A program made the translations under genes and the position numbers. Source: Mesorhizobium plurifarium (GTDB taxonomy: Bacteria; Pseudomonadota; Alphaproteobacteria; Rhizobiales; Rhizobiaceae). From it: DNA of 64,000 bases. Below are positions 19,069 to 27,407 of the stretch, piece by piece. Within the stretch, counting starts at the first letter, position 1. Each line of letters begins with the position of its first letter. A model generated the notes under the pieces. The model saw only the letters and a program-made list of their open reading frames with translations. It did not search any database and was not told the origin of the DNA. The stretch lies in NCBI GenBank assembly GCA_000824785.1, contig CCNB01000034.1, forward strand, positions 28,269 through 92,268, read 5' to 3'.

Positions 19069-20261
19069 TCCCCGTCCTCTTCCGCCCCGCCGGCCGCAGG
19101 CGCCGTCAGCAGCACGGCGGCGCCCAGCAGCGCGGCGACAAGCGAGCCGGCGAGGATACCGACCTTCACCGCGTCCTGGAGCGCCGGGTCGGCGGCGAAG
19201 GCGAGCAGGCCGATGAACAGGCTCATGGTGAAGCCGATGCCGCACAGCAGCGAAATGCCCAGCATATGCAGCCAGCCGGCATTGACCGGCAGGTCGGCGA
19301 GGCCGAGCCGGATCGCCAGCGCCGAGGAGCCGAAAACGCCGACCAGCTTGCCGAGAACCAGGCCGGCGGCGACGCCCAGCGTCAGCGGCTCGACAAGGGC
19401 TGCAAGGCTCAGGCCGCCGAGCGAGACCCCGGCATTGGCAAAGCCGAAGATCGGGATGACGACGAAGGGCACGAGCTTGTGCAGGCCGTGCTCCAGCCGG
19501 TGCAGCGGCGAATGTTCCGTATCGTGGCTGATGCCGGGAGAACGCTCCAGCGGGATGGTGAGCGCCAGCGCGACGCCGGCCAACGTGGCATGCACGCCCG
19601 ATTTCAGCACCAGCACCCACAAGATGACGCCGAGCAGGAGATACGGCCAGAGTTTCATGGCCCGCATGCGGTTGAGCAGGACGAGCAACGCAATGACCAC
19701 GAAGGCGCCCGCCAGATAGGCGAACGACAGGCCGCTGGTGTAGAACAGCGCGATGATGATGACTGCGCCGAGATCGTCGATGATGGCCAGAGCGGTGAGG
19801 AAGACCTTCAGCGAGGCGGGCACGCGGCTGCCGAGCAGCGAAAGCACGCCGAGCGCAAAGGCGATGTCGGTGGCGGTGGGGATCGCCCAGCCGGAGAGCG
19901 CCGCCTGATTGTCGCGGTTGATCAGGACATAGACCAGCGCCGGCACCGCCATGCCGCCGGCGGCGGCGATGCCCGGCAGCACGCGGCGCGGCCAGGTCGA
20001 GAGCTGTCCGTCCAGCATCTCGCGCTTGATCTCCAGCCCGACCAGCAGGAAAAACACCGCCATCAGCCCGTCATTGATCCAGTGCGAGACGCTGAGCGGC
20101 CCGAGATAGGCGTGCAGGACGGCGAAATAGGTCTCGGCCAAAGGCGAGTTGGCGACGATCAATGCAAGGGCCGCGGCCACCATCAGGATGATGCCGCCGG
20201 CGGCCTCGCCGTCGAGGAACTCGCGCAGGATCGATCTCGGCCGTTGATCCAAAGCCTGCAT
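19065..20261 (-). CDS. nhaA: Na+/H+ antiporter NhaA
   Basis: A 398-residue inner-membrane antiporter that exports Na+ in exchange for protons, important in salt and alkaline stress. About 12 membrane segments are visible. The ion-binding aspartates sit in ALAIIDDLGAVIIIALFY and the TATDIAFALGVL region carries the transmembrane IV/XI cross motif. The start at 20261 has GAGGAG 6 bp upstream; codons further upstream have none. Full length for the family. Confidence 0.96.
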   Translation of the reverse strand: MQALDQRPRSILREFLDGEAAGGIILMVAAALALIVANSPLAETYFAVLHAYLGPLSVSHWINDGLMAVFFLLVGLEIKREMLDGQLSTWPRRVLPGIAAAGGMAVPALVYVLINRDNQAALSGWAIPTATDIAFALGVLSLLGSRVPASLKVFLTALAIIDDLGAVIIIALFYTSGLSFAYLAGAFVVIALLVLLNRMRAMKLWPYLLLGVILWVLVLKSGVHATLAGVALALTIPLERSPGISHDTEHSPLHRLEHGLHKLVPFVVIPIFGFANAGVSLGGLSLAALVEPLTLGVAAGLVLGKLVGVFGSSALAIRLGLADLPVNAGWLHMLGISLLCGIGFTMSLFIGLLAFAADPALQDAVKVGILAGSLVAALLGAAVLLTAPAAGGAEEDGD

Positions 20262-20340
20262 TTCGACTCCTCGCTTCCCTTTCGGCGGCGCGATGATGCG
20301 CAAACTTCAACGGCCGGGCAAGCGCCACAATTTTGCGAAC

Positions 20341-20525
20341 GCCGGCGCCGCCCCTCATCTGCCTGCCGGCATCTTCTCCCCGTGAAACGGGGAGAAGGGC
20401 GCTGTCGCCGGCGGTTTCGCCAATCGCCAACGTTGCAAGAAAAGCGCCAAGGCTTCGGACAGCCCCTTCTCCCCGTCACTATACGGGGGGAAGTGCCCGG
20501 CAGGGCGATGAGGGGCAGCGCCGGC
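20341..20525. repeat. RIME-like palindromic mosaic element
   Basis: Inside the 340 bp gap between nhaA and actR. Left end 20341-20370 (GCCGGCGCCGCCCCTCATCT...) and right end 20495-20525 are near-perfect inverse copies. Inner hairpins flank the centre: TTCTCCCCGT/ACGGGGAGAA at 20374-20396 and CTTCTCCCCGT...ACGGGGGGAAG at 20466-20493. This layout resembles rhizobial intergenic mosaic elements. No gene was seen in the gap. Confidence 0.8.
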
Positions 20526-20601
20526 CTTGGCGGTTGGCATCTTTACTGCAAGCCGGACCAAGGCCGGCCTGAGGCGCATAATACTGCGCGCTCAGCGCTG
20601 A

Positions 20602-21165
20602 TTAGCGCGGCGCCCGCTTTGCGAGGATCCGCTGCAGCGTGCGGCGGTGCATGTTCAGGCGGCGCGCCGTCTCGGACACGTTGCGGTCGCACATTTCGTA
20701 GACGCGCTGGATGTGCTCCCAGCGCACGCGATCGGCCGACATCGGGTTTTCCGGTGGCGCCGCGCGCGCGCCCGAGGTGCGGGTGAGCGCGGCGAAGACG
20801 TCGTCGGCATCGGCGGGCTTCGAGAGGTAGTCGACGGCGCCGAGCTTCACCGCTGTCACCGCGGTGGCGATGTTGCCGTAGCCGGTCAGGATGATGGCGC
20901 GGGCGTCGTCGCGCTTCTCGCGGATGGCGGCCACGACATCGAGGCCGTTGCCGTCGCCGAGCCGCATGTCGACCACCGCATAGGCCGGCGGATGGGCGCG
21001 CGCCTTGGCGACCGCCTCTTCCACGCTCTCCGCCGTCTCGACCACGAAGCCCCTTGTTTCCATGGCCCGGGCAAGCCGGGTGAGGAACGGTTTGTCGTCC
21101 TCGACGATGAGCAGCGAGGTGTCCTCGCCCTCGACCATTGCGCCAGTCGTTTCGTCTCCGCTCAT
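20602..21165 (-). CDS. actR: ActR/RegA-family redox response regulator
   Basis: A 187-residue two-component regulator. The receiver domain has its phosphoacceptor Asp66 in VVDMRLGDG and Lys in LSKPAD; a Pro-rich linker leads to a Fis-type helix-turn-helix at the C-terminus (VSETARRLNMHRRTLQRIL). It is the DNA-binding partner of ActS and in rhizobia controls acid tolerance, carbon fixation, respiration and nitrogen-fixation genes in response to redox state. It lies 202 bp downstream of actS on the same strand, a wide gap that may hold its own promoter. Confidence 0.95.
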   Translation of the reverse strand: MSGDETTGAMVEGEDTSLLIVEDDKPFLTRLARAMETRGFVVETAESVEEAVAKARAHPPAYAVVDMRLGDGNGLDVVAAIREKRDDARAIILTGYGNIATAVTAVKLGAVDYLSKPADADDVFAALTRTSGARAAPPENPMSADRVRWEHIQRVYEMCDRNVSETARRLNMHRRTLQRILAKRAPR

Positions 21166-21367
21166 CTTATCGGCATCCTATTGACCAAAAGCGCAGCCGT
21201 CGAAACGAATTCTGGCGACGGCGCTTGAAGTCCATGTTTTCGGGCATGCCACTTTTCCAGACACAATTTTGGGCGACATGCTTCACTTTTACGCAGATAC
21301 AGTCCCGCAAGGGCAATGTCCAATTTTTAGAGCCGGCAACAGAGCTGCCATGCGACAACTGCAGGGT

Positions 21368-22693
21368 TCAGGCGTTGTCGAATATGGTGGCCGAAGCCTG
21401 GTCCTGGTTGAGGAAGAGGCCGCGCGGCCAGGAAATCTGCACCACCGCGCCCTCGCCGAGCCCGCTCGAATTGCGGAAATCGATGGTGGCGCCGGAGCGC
21501 TCCAGCAAGGTCTTGGCGATGAACAAGCCCAGCCCCAGGCCGCCGCCGGCCTCCGTGCCCTGGCGCGTCGACATGTAGGGTTCGCCGATGCGATCGATGA
21601 TCTCGGCCGGGAATCCCGGCCCGTCATCGGTGATGGTGAAGGTGACCGCCTCATTGTCCCAGCTCCAGCTGACGGTGACGGACTTGCGGGCGAAATCGAC
21701 GGCGTTCTCGACCAGATTGCCGAGCCCGTAGATGACGCCGGGGCTGCGCCGCCCGACCGGCTCGGGGCCGATACGCTCGCCGGGTCGCAGCCGGATCGAG
21801 ATGCCGAAATCGCGATGCGGCGCCGTCACCTCCTCGATCAGCGAGGTGAGCGGCATGCGCGACAGATGCGCCTCGCCTTCCGACGAAAGGCTGGTCAGCC
21901 GCTTCAGGATCTCGCGGCAACGCTCGCTCTGCGAGCGCAGCAGCTTGACGTCCTCGCCATATTTCGGATCCTTGCCGAGCGCCTTTTCCATCTCCTTGGC
22001 GACGACGGTGATGGTGGCCAATGGCGTGCCGAGCTCATGCGCGGCGGCGGCAGCCAGCCCGTCCAGGGCCGAAAGATGCTGCTCGCGCTGCAGCACCAGT
22101 TCGGTGGCGGCCAAAGCGTTGGCGAGCAGGCGCGCTTCCGCGGCGACGCGGAAGGCATAGATGGCGGTGAAGGCGATCGAGGCGAAGACCGCCATCCACA
22201 TGCCGGCGACATAGATGAAGGGCATCGGCAGCGGCGATCCCTCATACCAGGGCAGCGGCAGGTGAAAGAACACCAGCAACGTCGCGGCCACCATGACCAG
22301 CGCGCCGAGGATCGCGGTGAACCGCAGCGGCAGCGACGCGGCCGAGATGACGACCGGCACGGACAGCAGCACACAAAACGGGTTGGTCAGGCCGCCGGTC
22401 ATGTAAAGCAGGCCGGTAAGCTGGATGCCGTCGAAGGTGAGGATGGCGAAGGCCGAAAGCGGGGTGAGCCGATGCGCCGCCGGATAGCGGAAGGTGAGCC
22501 ACAGATTCATCCAGGCCGACAAGGCGATCAACGCGAAGCACATCGACACCGGCAGCGGGAATTTCAGCCCATAGGCGACGACGAGCACCGCGATGCTCTG
22601 GCCGACGATGGCGAGCCAGCGCAGGCGGATCAGCGTGTTAAGCCGCAGCCGCTGGCTTTGCTGGGAATCGGGCGCGCGCAGGATGTTGATCAT
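21368..22693 (-). CDS. actS: ActS/RegB-family redox sensor histidine kinase
   Basis: A 441-residue membrane kinase. Six membrane segments fill residues 25-180 and include the quinone-sensing motif GGLTNPF (100-106). The H-box is AAAAHELGTPLATI with His219, the redox-active cysteine is Cys259 in SQSERCREIL, and the ATPase domain has N, G1 and G2 boxes (NLVENAVDFA, DDGPGFP, GLGLGLFI). These match RegB/PrrB hallmarks, so it should sense the quinone pool and thiol state and phosphorylate ActR. Start is ATG 22693. Confidence 0.95.
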   Translation of the reverse strand: MINILRAPDSQQSQRLRLNTLIRLRWLAIVGQSIAVLVVAYGLKFPLPVSMCFALIALSAWMNLWLTFRYPAAHRLTPLSAFAILTFDGIQLTGLLYMTGGLTNPFCVLLSVPVVISAASLPLRFTAILGALVMVAATLLVFFHLPLPWYEGSPLPMPFIYVAGMWMAVFASIAFTAIYAFRVAAEARLLANALAATELVLQREQHLSALDGLAAAAAHELGTPLATITVVAKEMEKALGKDPKYGEDVKLLRSQSERCREILKRLTSLSSEGEAHLSRMPLTSLIEEVTAPHRDFGISIRLRPGERIGPEPVGRRSPGVIYGLGNLVENAVDFARKSVTVSWSWDNEAVTFTITDDGPGFPAEIIDRIGEPYMSTRQGTEAGGGLGLGLFIAKTLLERSGATIDFRNSSGLGEGAVVQISWPRGLFLNQDQASATIFDNA

Positions 22694-22806
22694 CGACCTA
22701 CGATTATAACCGCAGGAGGATAAGCGCTAGTAGCGCTGAAAAGGCGACCTAAGCGATTGGCAGCCGGTGCTTCATCGTTCGTGAACACTCGGGATTGACC
22801 GAGGCG

Positions 22807-23005
22807 CCTCGCGACTTCGTCATCCACGGGCGGAGCGACGCGAAGCGGAGCGCAGACCCGAGGATCCACTCCGTGACTTCCAAGCGTTGCCACGGTGCAG
22901 AATTCTGCTCCGCTGCATTCTACGGTCGAGGTAACGGAATGGATCCTCGGGTCTACGCGCGTCGCTTCGCTCCTTGCTCCGCCCGTGGATGACGAAGTGG
23001 CGAGG
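22807..23005. repeat. Large palindromic intergenic element (about 200 bp)
   Basis: Between actS and hrpB, two arms of about 75 bp are imperfect inverse copies: the left begins CCTCGCGACTTCGTCATCC and the right ends GGATGACGAAGTGGCGAGG. The middle (about 22880-22935) also pairs in part. The 361 bp gap holds no convincing gene. It would fold into a long hairpin and resembles a dispersed rhizobial repeat family; only one copy is in the window. Confidence 0.8.
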
Positions 23006-23054
23006 TGTTTGCGCCAATCGCAAAGGTATGCGGCTCATGCTGTGAGCCCTATCA

Positions 23055-25517
23055 CTACGTCCCGCGCGGCTTGGCGCGGCTGGTGGCGGCGGCCAGCAGC
23101 GGGTTTTCCGGCCAGACATGTTTTGGATAACGGCCGCGCATGTCGGTGCGCACATCGGCCCAGGAGCCGCGCCAGAAGCCGGGGAGGTCACGCGTCGTCT
23201 GGATGGGGCGGTGCGCCGGCGACAGCAGCTCCAGCGTCAGCGGCACCGTGCCGCCCGCGATCGCCGGATGACGGTCGAGGCCGAACAGCTCCTGCACGCG
23301 GATCGCCAGCACCGGCCACTCGCCGTCATAGCGGATCGGCACATGGCTGCCCGACAGCGCGTCGAAATGGGTCGGCGCCAGCACGTCGACCTTGCGCTGC
23401 AGGTCGTGCGGGACCAGCGCCATGAGCGCCGACGATAAAGTCGCCGGCTTGATGGCCGCGAAGGAGGCATCGCCGGAGAGAAAGGGCATGAGCCAGTCGT
23501 CGAGGCCCTCGATAAGGGCCTCATCCGAAACATCGGGCCAGGGTGCGCCTAAGCCGCGATGCAGCCAGCCAAGCCGCTGGCGGAGCGCTTCCGCCTCCTT
23601 GCCCCAATCGAGCAGCGACAGGCCGTGCTCTCTCAGGGCGTCCAGAATGGCGCGGTCGGCATCGGCGCCGGACGGCGCCGGCAGCATCCGCTCGGACAGC
23701 GTGATGGCGCCGAGCCTGGCGGTCTCGCGCATGCGCACGGCGCGGCGCTCGCGGTCGAAGCTCGCCTCGCGCTTCGTCTCGATGCGGTCGGCAAGCGCGG
23801 CGCGGATATCGGCTTCTTCAACTGGCGCGGCGGCGGTGATGCGGGCGTTCTGCGCCTTGCCCTGCAGGTCGGCGACCACGAGCCAAGTTTCATTGGCGAG
23901 CGGGTCGGCGGCATCAACCATGGCACCCGAGCCGTTGGCCAGCACGAAGCGGCCGCGTTCGCCACGCGCCCTGGCGACGCGATCCGGCCAGGCGTGAATG
24001 AGGAGGGCGCCGGCAGAGGCCGCCTCGTCGCCCTGCCCGCCACCGGCCTGCCTGGCCAAACGTTCGGCGAGCTGCCTGGCGGCGTTGGCGCGGGGAGATT
24101 TCTCGCCGCGAAACCGGATCAGACGCCGCTCCAGGTCGGCGCTGTCGCCGCCCAGCCCACGCTCGGTCAAAAGCACGGCAATCGTCGCCGCTTCCCGCGC
24201 ATGGCCGGTCTTCGCCGCTTCGGCCACCATATGCGCCAGCCGCACCGGCAGCGCCAATTTGCGCATCGCGGCACCCGCCTCGGTCAGCCGTCCGGTATTG
24301 TCGATGGCATGCAGCGCCGCGAGCAGCACCCTCGCCTCGTTGAGCGCCGGAGCCGGCGGCGGATCGAGGAAGGAAAGGCTGGAGGGATCGGCGACGCCGA
24401 AGGCGGCGCAGTCGAGCAGCAGGCCGGACAGGTCGGCCTCGAGGATTTCCGGCGGCGTGAAGGCGGGAAGCGACGCGGTCTGCTCGGCGCGCCACAGGCG
24501 CACTGCCACGCCGGGTTGGGTACGGCCAGCGCGGCCGGCGCGCTGGTCGGCCGAAGCCTTGCTGACGCGGACCGTCTCTAGCCTGGTCAGGCCGCTTGCC
24601 GGCTCGTAGCGCGGCAGGCGCGACAGGCCGGAATCGATGACGACGCGCACGCCGTCGATGGTGATCGAGGTCTCGGCGATCGAGGTCGCCAGCACCACCT
24701 TGCGGCGACCGGGCGGCGCCGGCCTGATTGCCTGATCCTGGGTCCGGTTGTCGAGCTGCCCGTAGAGCGGAACGATGTCGGTGTCGGCCGCGACATTGCC
24801 CGCGAGCCGCTCGGCGGTGCGCTCGATCTCGCGCTGTCCGGGCAGGAAGGCGAGCACGCTGCCCTGCTCGCCTGCCAGGGCCGCGCGCACGGCTTTGGCC
24901 ATGGCGTCCTCGATCGCGGTGCCGGCGGGCCGTTCGTCGTAGCGGATCTCGACCGGGTAGGCGCGGCCCTCGCTTTCGATCACCGGCGCCTGCGCCAAAA
25001 GCTTCGCCACGCGCGCGCCGTCGAGCGTCGCCGACATGACCAGCAGGCGAAGGTCCGGACGCAGCGCGCCCTGCACGTCGAGCGCCAGCGCCAGGCCAAA
25101 ATCGCCGTCGAGCGAGCGCTCATGGAATTCGTCGAAGATCACCGCCGAGACGCCCGGCAGCTCCGGATCGTCGAGGATCATGCGCGAGAGCACGCCTTCG
25201 GTGACGACCAGGATTCTTGTCCGGGCCGAGGTGCGGTTCTCCATGCGCATGGCATAGCCGACCGTGCCGCCCGGCTCCTCGCCGAGCAATTCGGCCATGC
25301 GGCGGGCGGCGGCGCGCGCGGCGAGCCGCCGCGGTTCGAGCAGCACGATCCTGCCCTCGCCCAACCATGGCGCGTCGAGCAGCGCCAGCGGCACCAGCGT
25401 CGTCTTGCCGGCGCCGGGCGGCGCCACCAGCACGGCGCTATTGCGCGCGGCAAGTGCAGCGGCAAGCGCCGGCAGCACGGCTGTGACCGGAAGCTCCGGC
25501 AGGGGTTTCGTCATCAT
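23055..25517 (-). CDS. hrpB: ATP-dependent helicase HrpB
   Basis: An 820-residue DEAH/RHA-type helicase. Walker A is APPGAGKTTLVPLAL (about 34-48), the DEAH-like motif is DEFHERSLDGDFGL, and motifs V/VI appear as LATSIAETSITIDGV and QRAGRAGRTQPG. The C-terminal third contains the HrpB-specific domain including PLANETWLVVADL and DWLMPFL. Full length. The biological role of HrpB in most bacteria is not defined. It ends about 50 bp from a large palindromic repeat. Confidence 0.96.
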   Translation of the reverse strand: MMTKPLPELPVTAVLPALAAALAARNSAVLVAPPGAGKTTLVPLALLDAPWLGEGRIVLLEPRRLAARAAARRMAELLGEEPGGTVGYAMRMENRTSARTRILVVTEGVLSRMILDDPELPGVSAVIFDEFHERSLDGDFGLALALDVQGALRPDLRLLVMSATLDGARVAKLLAQAPVIESEGRAYPVEIRYDERPAGTAIEDAMAKAVRAALAGEQGSVLAFLPGQREIERTAERLAGNVAADTDIVPLYGQLDNRTQDQAIRPAPPGRRKVVLATSIAETSITIDGVRVVIDSGLSRLPRYEPASGLTRLETVRVSKASADQRAGRAGRTQPGVAVRLWRAEQTASLPAFTPPEILEADLSGLLLDCAAFGVADPSSLSFLDPPPAPALNEARVLLAALHAIDNTGRLTEAGAAMRKLALPVRLAHMVAEAAKTGHAREAATIAVLLTERGLGGDSADLERRLIRFRGEKSPRANAARQLAERLARQAGGGQGDEAASAGALLIHAWPDRVARARGERGRFVLANGSGAMVDAADPLANETWLVVADLQGKAQNARITAAAPVEEADIRAALADRIETKREASFDRERRAVRMRETARLGAITLSERMLPAPSGADADRAILDALREHGLSLLDWGKEAEALRQRLGWLHRGLGAPWPDVSDEALIEGLDDWLMPFLSGDASFAAIKPATLSSALMALVPHDLQRKVDVLAPTHFDALSGSHVPIRYDGEWPVLAIRVQELFGLDRHPAIAGGTVPLTLELLSPAHRPIQTTRDLPGFWRGSWADVRTDMRGRYPKHVWPENPLLAAATSRAKPRGT

Positions 25518-25562
25518 GTCGCCCGCATATCAGCGGTCGCGGTCGCCATGCAACGTATGCGC

Positions 25563-26453
25563 TCAAAGCCTGGTGCGCGAAAACGGGTTCCACCGCACGG
25601 TGCCGAGCCTCACCTCCTCGCGCACCATCGTCAGCAGGCCCGAGGCGCCGACCACCGCCAGGCCGACCAGCGACAGCCAGTCGGGATATTCCTGAAAGAA
25701 CAGCGCGCCGAGGATGACCGCCCACACGATCTGCGAGTAATGCGTCGGCGCGATGCGGTTCGCGGGCGCGTATTTGACCGCAAGCAGCTGCAGCAGCTGC
25801 CCGCCGGCGGTAAAAATGCCAGCCAGCACCAGCCAGACCAGTTGTCCGAGACCGGGGAGCGAGAACGAGGTCGCGGCGGCACCCACCCCGTTGAAGACCA
25901 GGCCATAGCCGACCAGCGCGCCGAGAATCGTCGTGCGCTTTTCCTGCTGGGCAAGCGAGCGCATCAGAATGACGCTGGTGGCGGCGAGGAAGGCGTTGGC
26001 GAAGGCGGCGAGATGGCCGAGATGCAATTCGCGAAAGCCTGGCCGCACCACCAGCATGACGCCGACAAAGCCGGCGACGACGGCCAGCCACCGCCAGGGG
26101 CCGACCCTTTCCTTCAGGATGACCGTCGACAGGATGGTGACCAGCAGCGGCGCCAGGAAAATCAGCGCGTAGACTTCCGCCAACGGAATGGTGGTGAAGG
26201 CAAAGACACTGAGCACGCCGGATGCGATGCCCGCCAAGGCGCGCGCCTGCACCGCCCATGGCCTTTTGGTGCGCCAGGCGTCGCGCCAGCGTTCGTCGCT
26301 CGGCTTGGTGAAGAACAGAAAACAGCCGGCAAACAGGGTCGAAAAGAAGCCGATCTCGAAGACGGTGAACTGCCCGCCCAGGCTCTTGATGACGGCGTCG
26401 CTGAACGAATAGCTTGCATAGGCGATCAAGGCGAGCAGGATTCCGTTCGGCAT
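25563..26453 (-). CDS. DMT-superfamily (EamA) transporter
   Basis: A 296-residue inner-membrane protein with ten hydrophobic segments in two EamA repeats, the drug/metabolite transporter arrangement. Repeat 1 runs about residues 5-130 and repeat 2 about 145-280 (ending GLAVVGASGLLTMVREE). Start ATG 26453 is used because translation from there begins in the first membrane helix (MPNGILLALIAYASYS); the frame remains open to 26555. It is divergent from the deacetylase gene with only 21 bp between starts. Substrate unknown. Confidence 0.88.
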   Translation of the reverse strand: MPNGILLALIAYASYSFSDAVIKSLGGQFTVFEIGFFSTLFAGCFLFFTKPSDERWRDAWRTKRPWAVQARALAGIASGVLSVFAFTTIPLAEVYALIFLAPLLVTILSTVILKERVGPWRWLAVVAGFVGVMLVVRPGFRELHLGHLAAFANAFLAATSVILMRSLAQQEKRTTILGALVGYGLVFNGVGAAATSFSLPGLGQLVWLVLAGIFTAGGQLLQLLAVKYAPANRIAPTHYSQIVWAVILGALFFQEYPDWLSLVGLAVVGASGLLTMVREEVRLGTVRWNPFSRTRL

Positions 26454-26474
26454 ACCATTTCCGGGAGAGAAGAC

Positions 26475-27173
26475 GTGAAGATACTGGCGCTGGGGGCACA
26501 TCCCGACGACATCGAGATATTCATGTTCGGTACGCTGGCCGCCTATGCCGCGCAAGGCGCAGAGCTTAATTTTGCGATAGCCACCGATGGTGCCAAAGGC
26601 GGTCCAGGGGACCCGGCGGCGCTCACCCGCTTGCGGCGCAAGGAAGCGGCCAAGGCGGCAGGGCTGCTCGGCGTCGAGCCGCGCTTCCTCGACTTTCCCG
26701 ACGGCGAACTCATCGCCGATGCCGCGCTTGTTTCGGCGCTGAAGACGTTAATCCACGAGGTGAAACCCGACCTCGCCATCACCCATGCGCCCTATGATTA
26801 TCATGGCGATCACCGCGCCCTTTCCGACGGCGTGCGCATCGCGGCGTCCTTCGCGGTGCCGGTGCTGCATGCCGACACGCTCGGCGGCACCGGTTTTTCG
26901 CCGACGCATTATGTCGAGATCTCGCATCACTGGGACATCAAGGCGAAGGCGATCCGCGCGCACCAGTCGCAAGGTCCGGAGCACTATGTGCACAGGGCGC
27001 GCCTCCAGAACGAGTTTCGCGCCGGCCAGTGCAACGGCGCCTCCGGCGCGCTGGCCGAGGCCTTCCGCTTCGAGCCGACTTTCCCCTTCGCCGACATACG
27101 CGCGCTGTTGCCGCCGGCGCCGGCGATCCGGCCGGTGATGGCGAGCCCGGGCCCCGCCAAACCGGTCAGCTGA
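26475..27173 (+). CDS. PIG-L family N-acetyl deacetylase
   Basis: A 232-residue zinc-dependent deacetylase. The signature AHPDD occurs in LALGAHPDDIEIFMFG near the N-terminus, and the third zinc ligand is in DYHGDHRALSDG. The start is GTG at 26475 with GGGAGAG 5 bp upstream. Family members remove acetyl groups from GlcNAc-type or thiol-cofactor precursors; which one applies here cannot be told. It is followed by a 234 bp gap and the ABC transporter operon. Confidence 0.88.
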   Translation: MKILALGAHPDDIEIFMFGTLAAYAAQGAELNFAIATDGAKGGPGDPAALTRLRRKEAAKAAGLLGVEPRFLDFPDGELIADAALVSALKTLIHEVKPDLAITHAPYDYHGDHRALSDGVRIAASFAVPVLHADTLGGTGFSPTHYVEISHHWDIKAKAIRAHQSQGPEHYVHRARLQNEFRAGQCNGASGALAEAFRFEPTFPFADIRALLPPAPAIRPVMASPGPAKPVS

Positions 27174-27263
27174 CGGCTGCGGAACGCAGCGCCCGGCGAT
27201 CATTTCCCAACGATTTCAATGACGCGCTTCCCCATGTTGCGGCGCAGCAACGAATTCGCTTGC

Positions 27264-27332
27264 GTTGTTTAGTAAAAAGAGCACCACTAAACAAATTACT
27301 AAACATCGGCTGCGCATCTCGCGCCTTGTTTA
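27264..27332 (+). promoter_or_regulatory. Cluster of four TTGTTTAG/CTAAACAA sites before the ABC-Dha operon
   Basis: TTGTTTAGT at 27264-27272 and its exact inverse ACTAAACAA at 27285-27293 form a 9 bp palindrome. A third copy, ACTAAACA (27297-27304), and a fourth, TTGTTTAG (27325-27332), follow. All lie within 150 bp upstream of the binding-protein start in otherwise GC-rich DNA. This is a likely multi-site operator; the cognate regulator is not in the window as far as I can tell. Confidence 0.6.
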
Positions 27333-27407
27333 GGCCCTCGGAGGAGCGAGGGTTGAGGGGCTCTTGAAACCGTCATCCGGACGCGTTTCGCAAATGGGAG
27401 GTAAGGC

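Noticed and set aside
21167..21358. A 63-codon frame between actS and actR
   Set aside because: No ribosome site, unlikely composition, and overlap with the probable actR promoter region.
25122..26474. A long upstream extension of the PIG-L deacetylase frame
   Set aside because: It runs antisense through hrpB and the DMT gene; the family N-terminus and a ribosome site place the start at GTG 26475.
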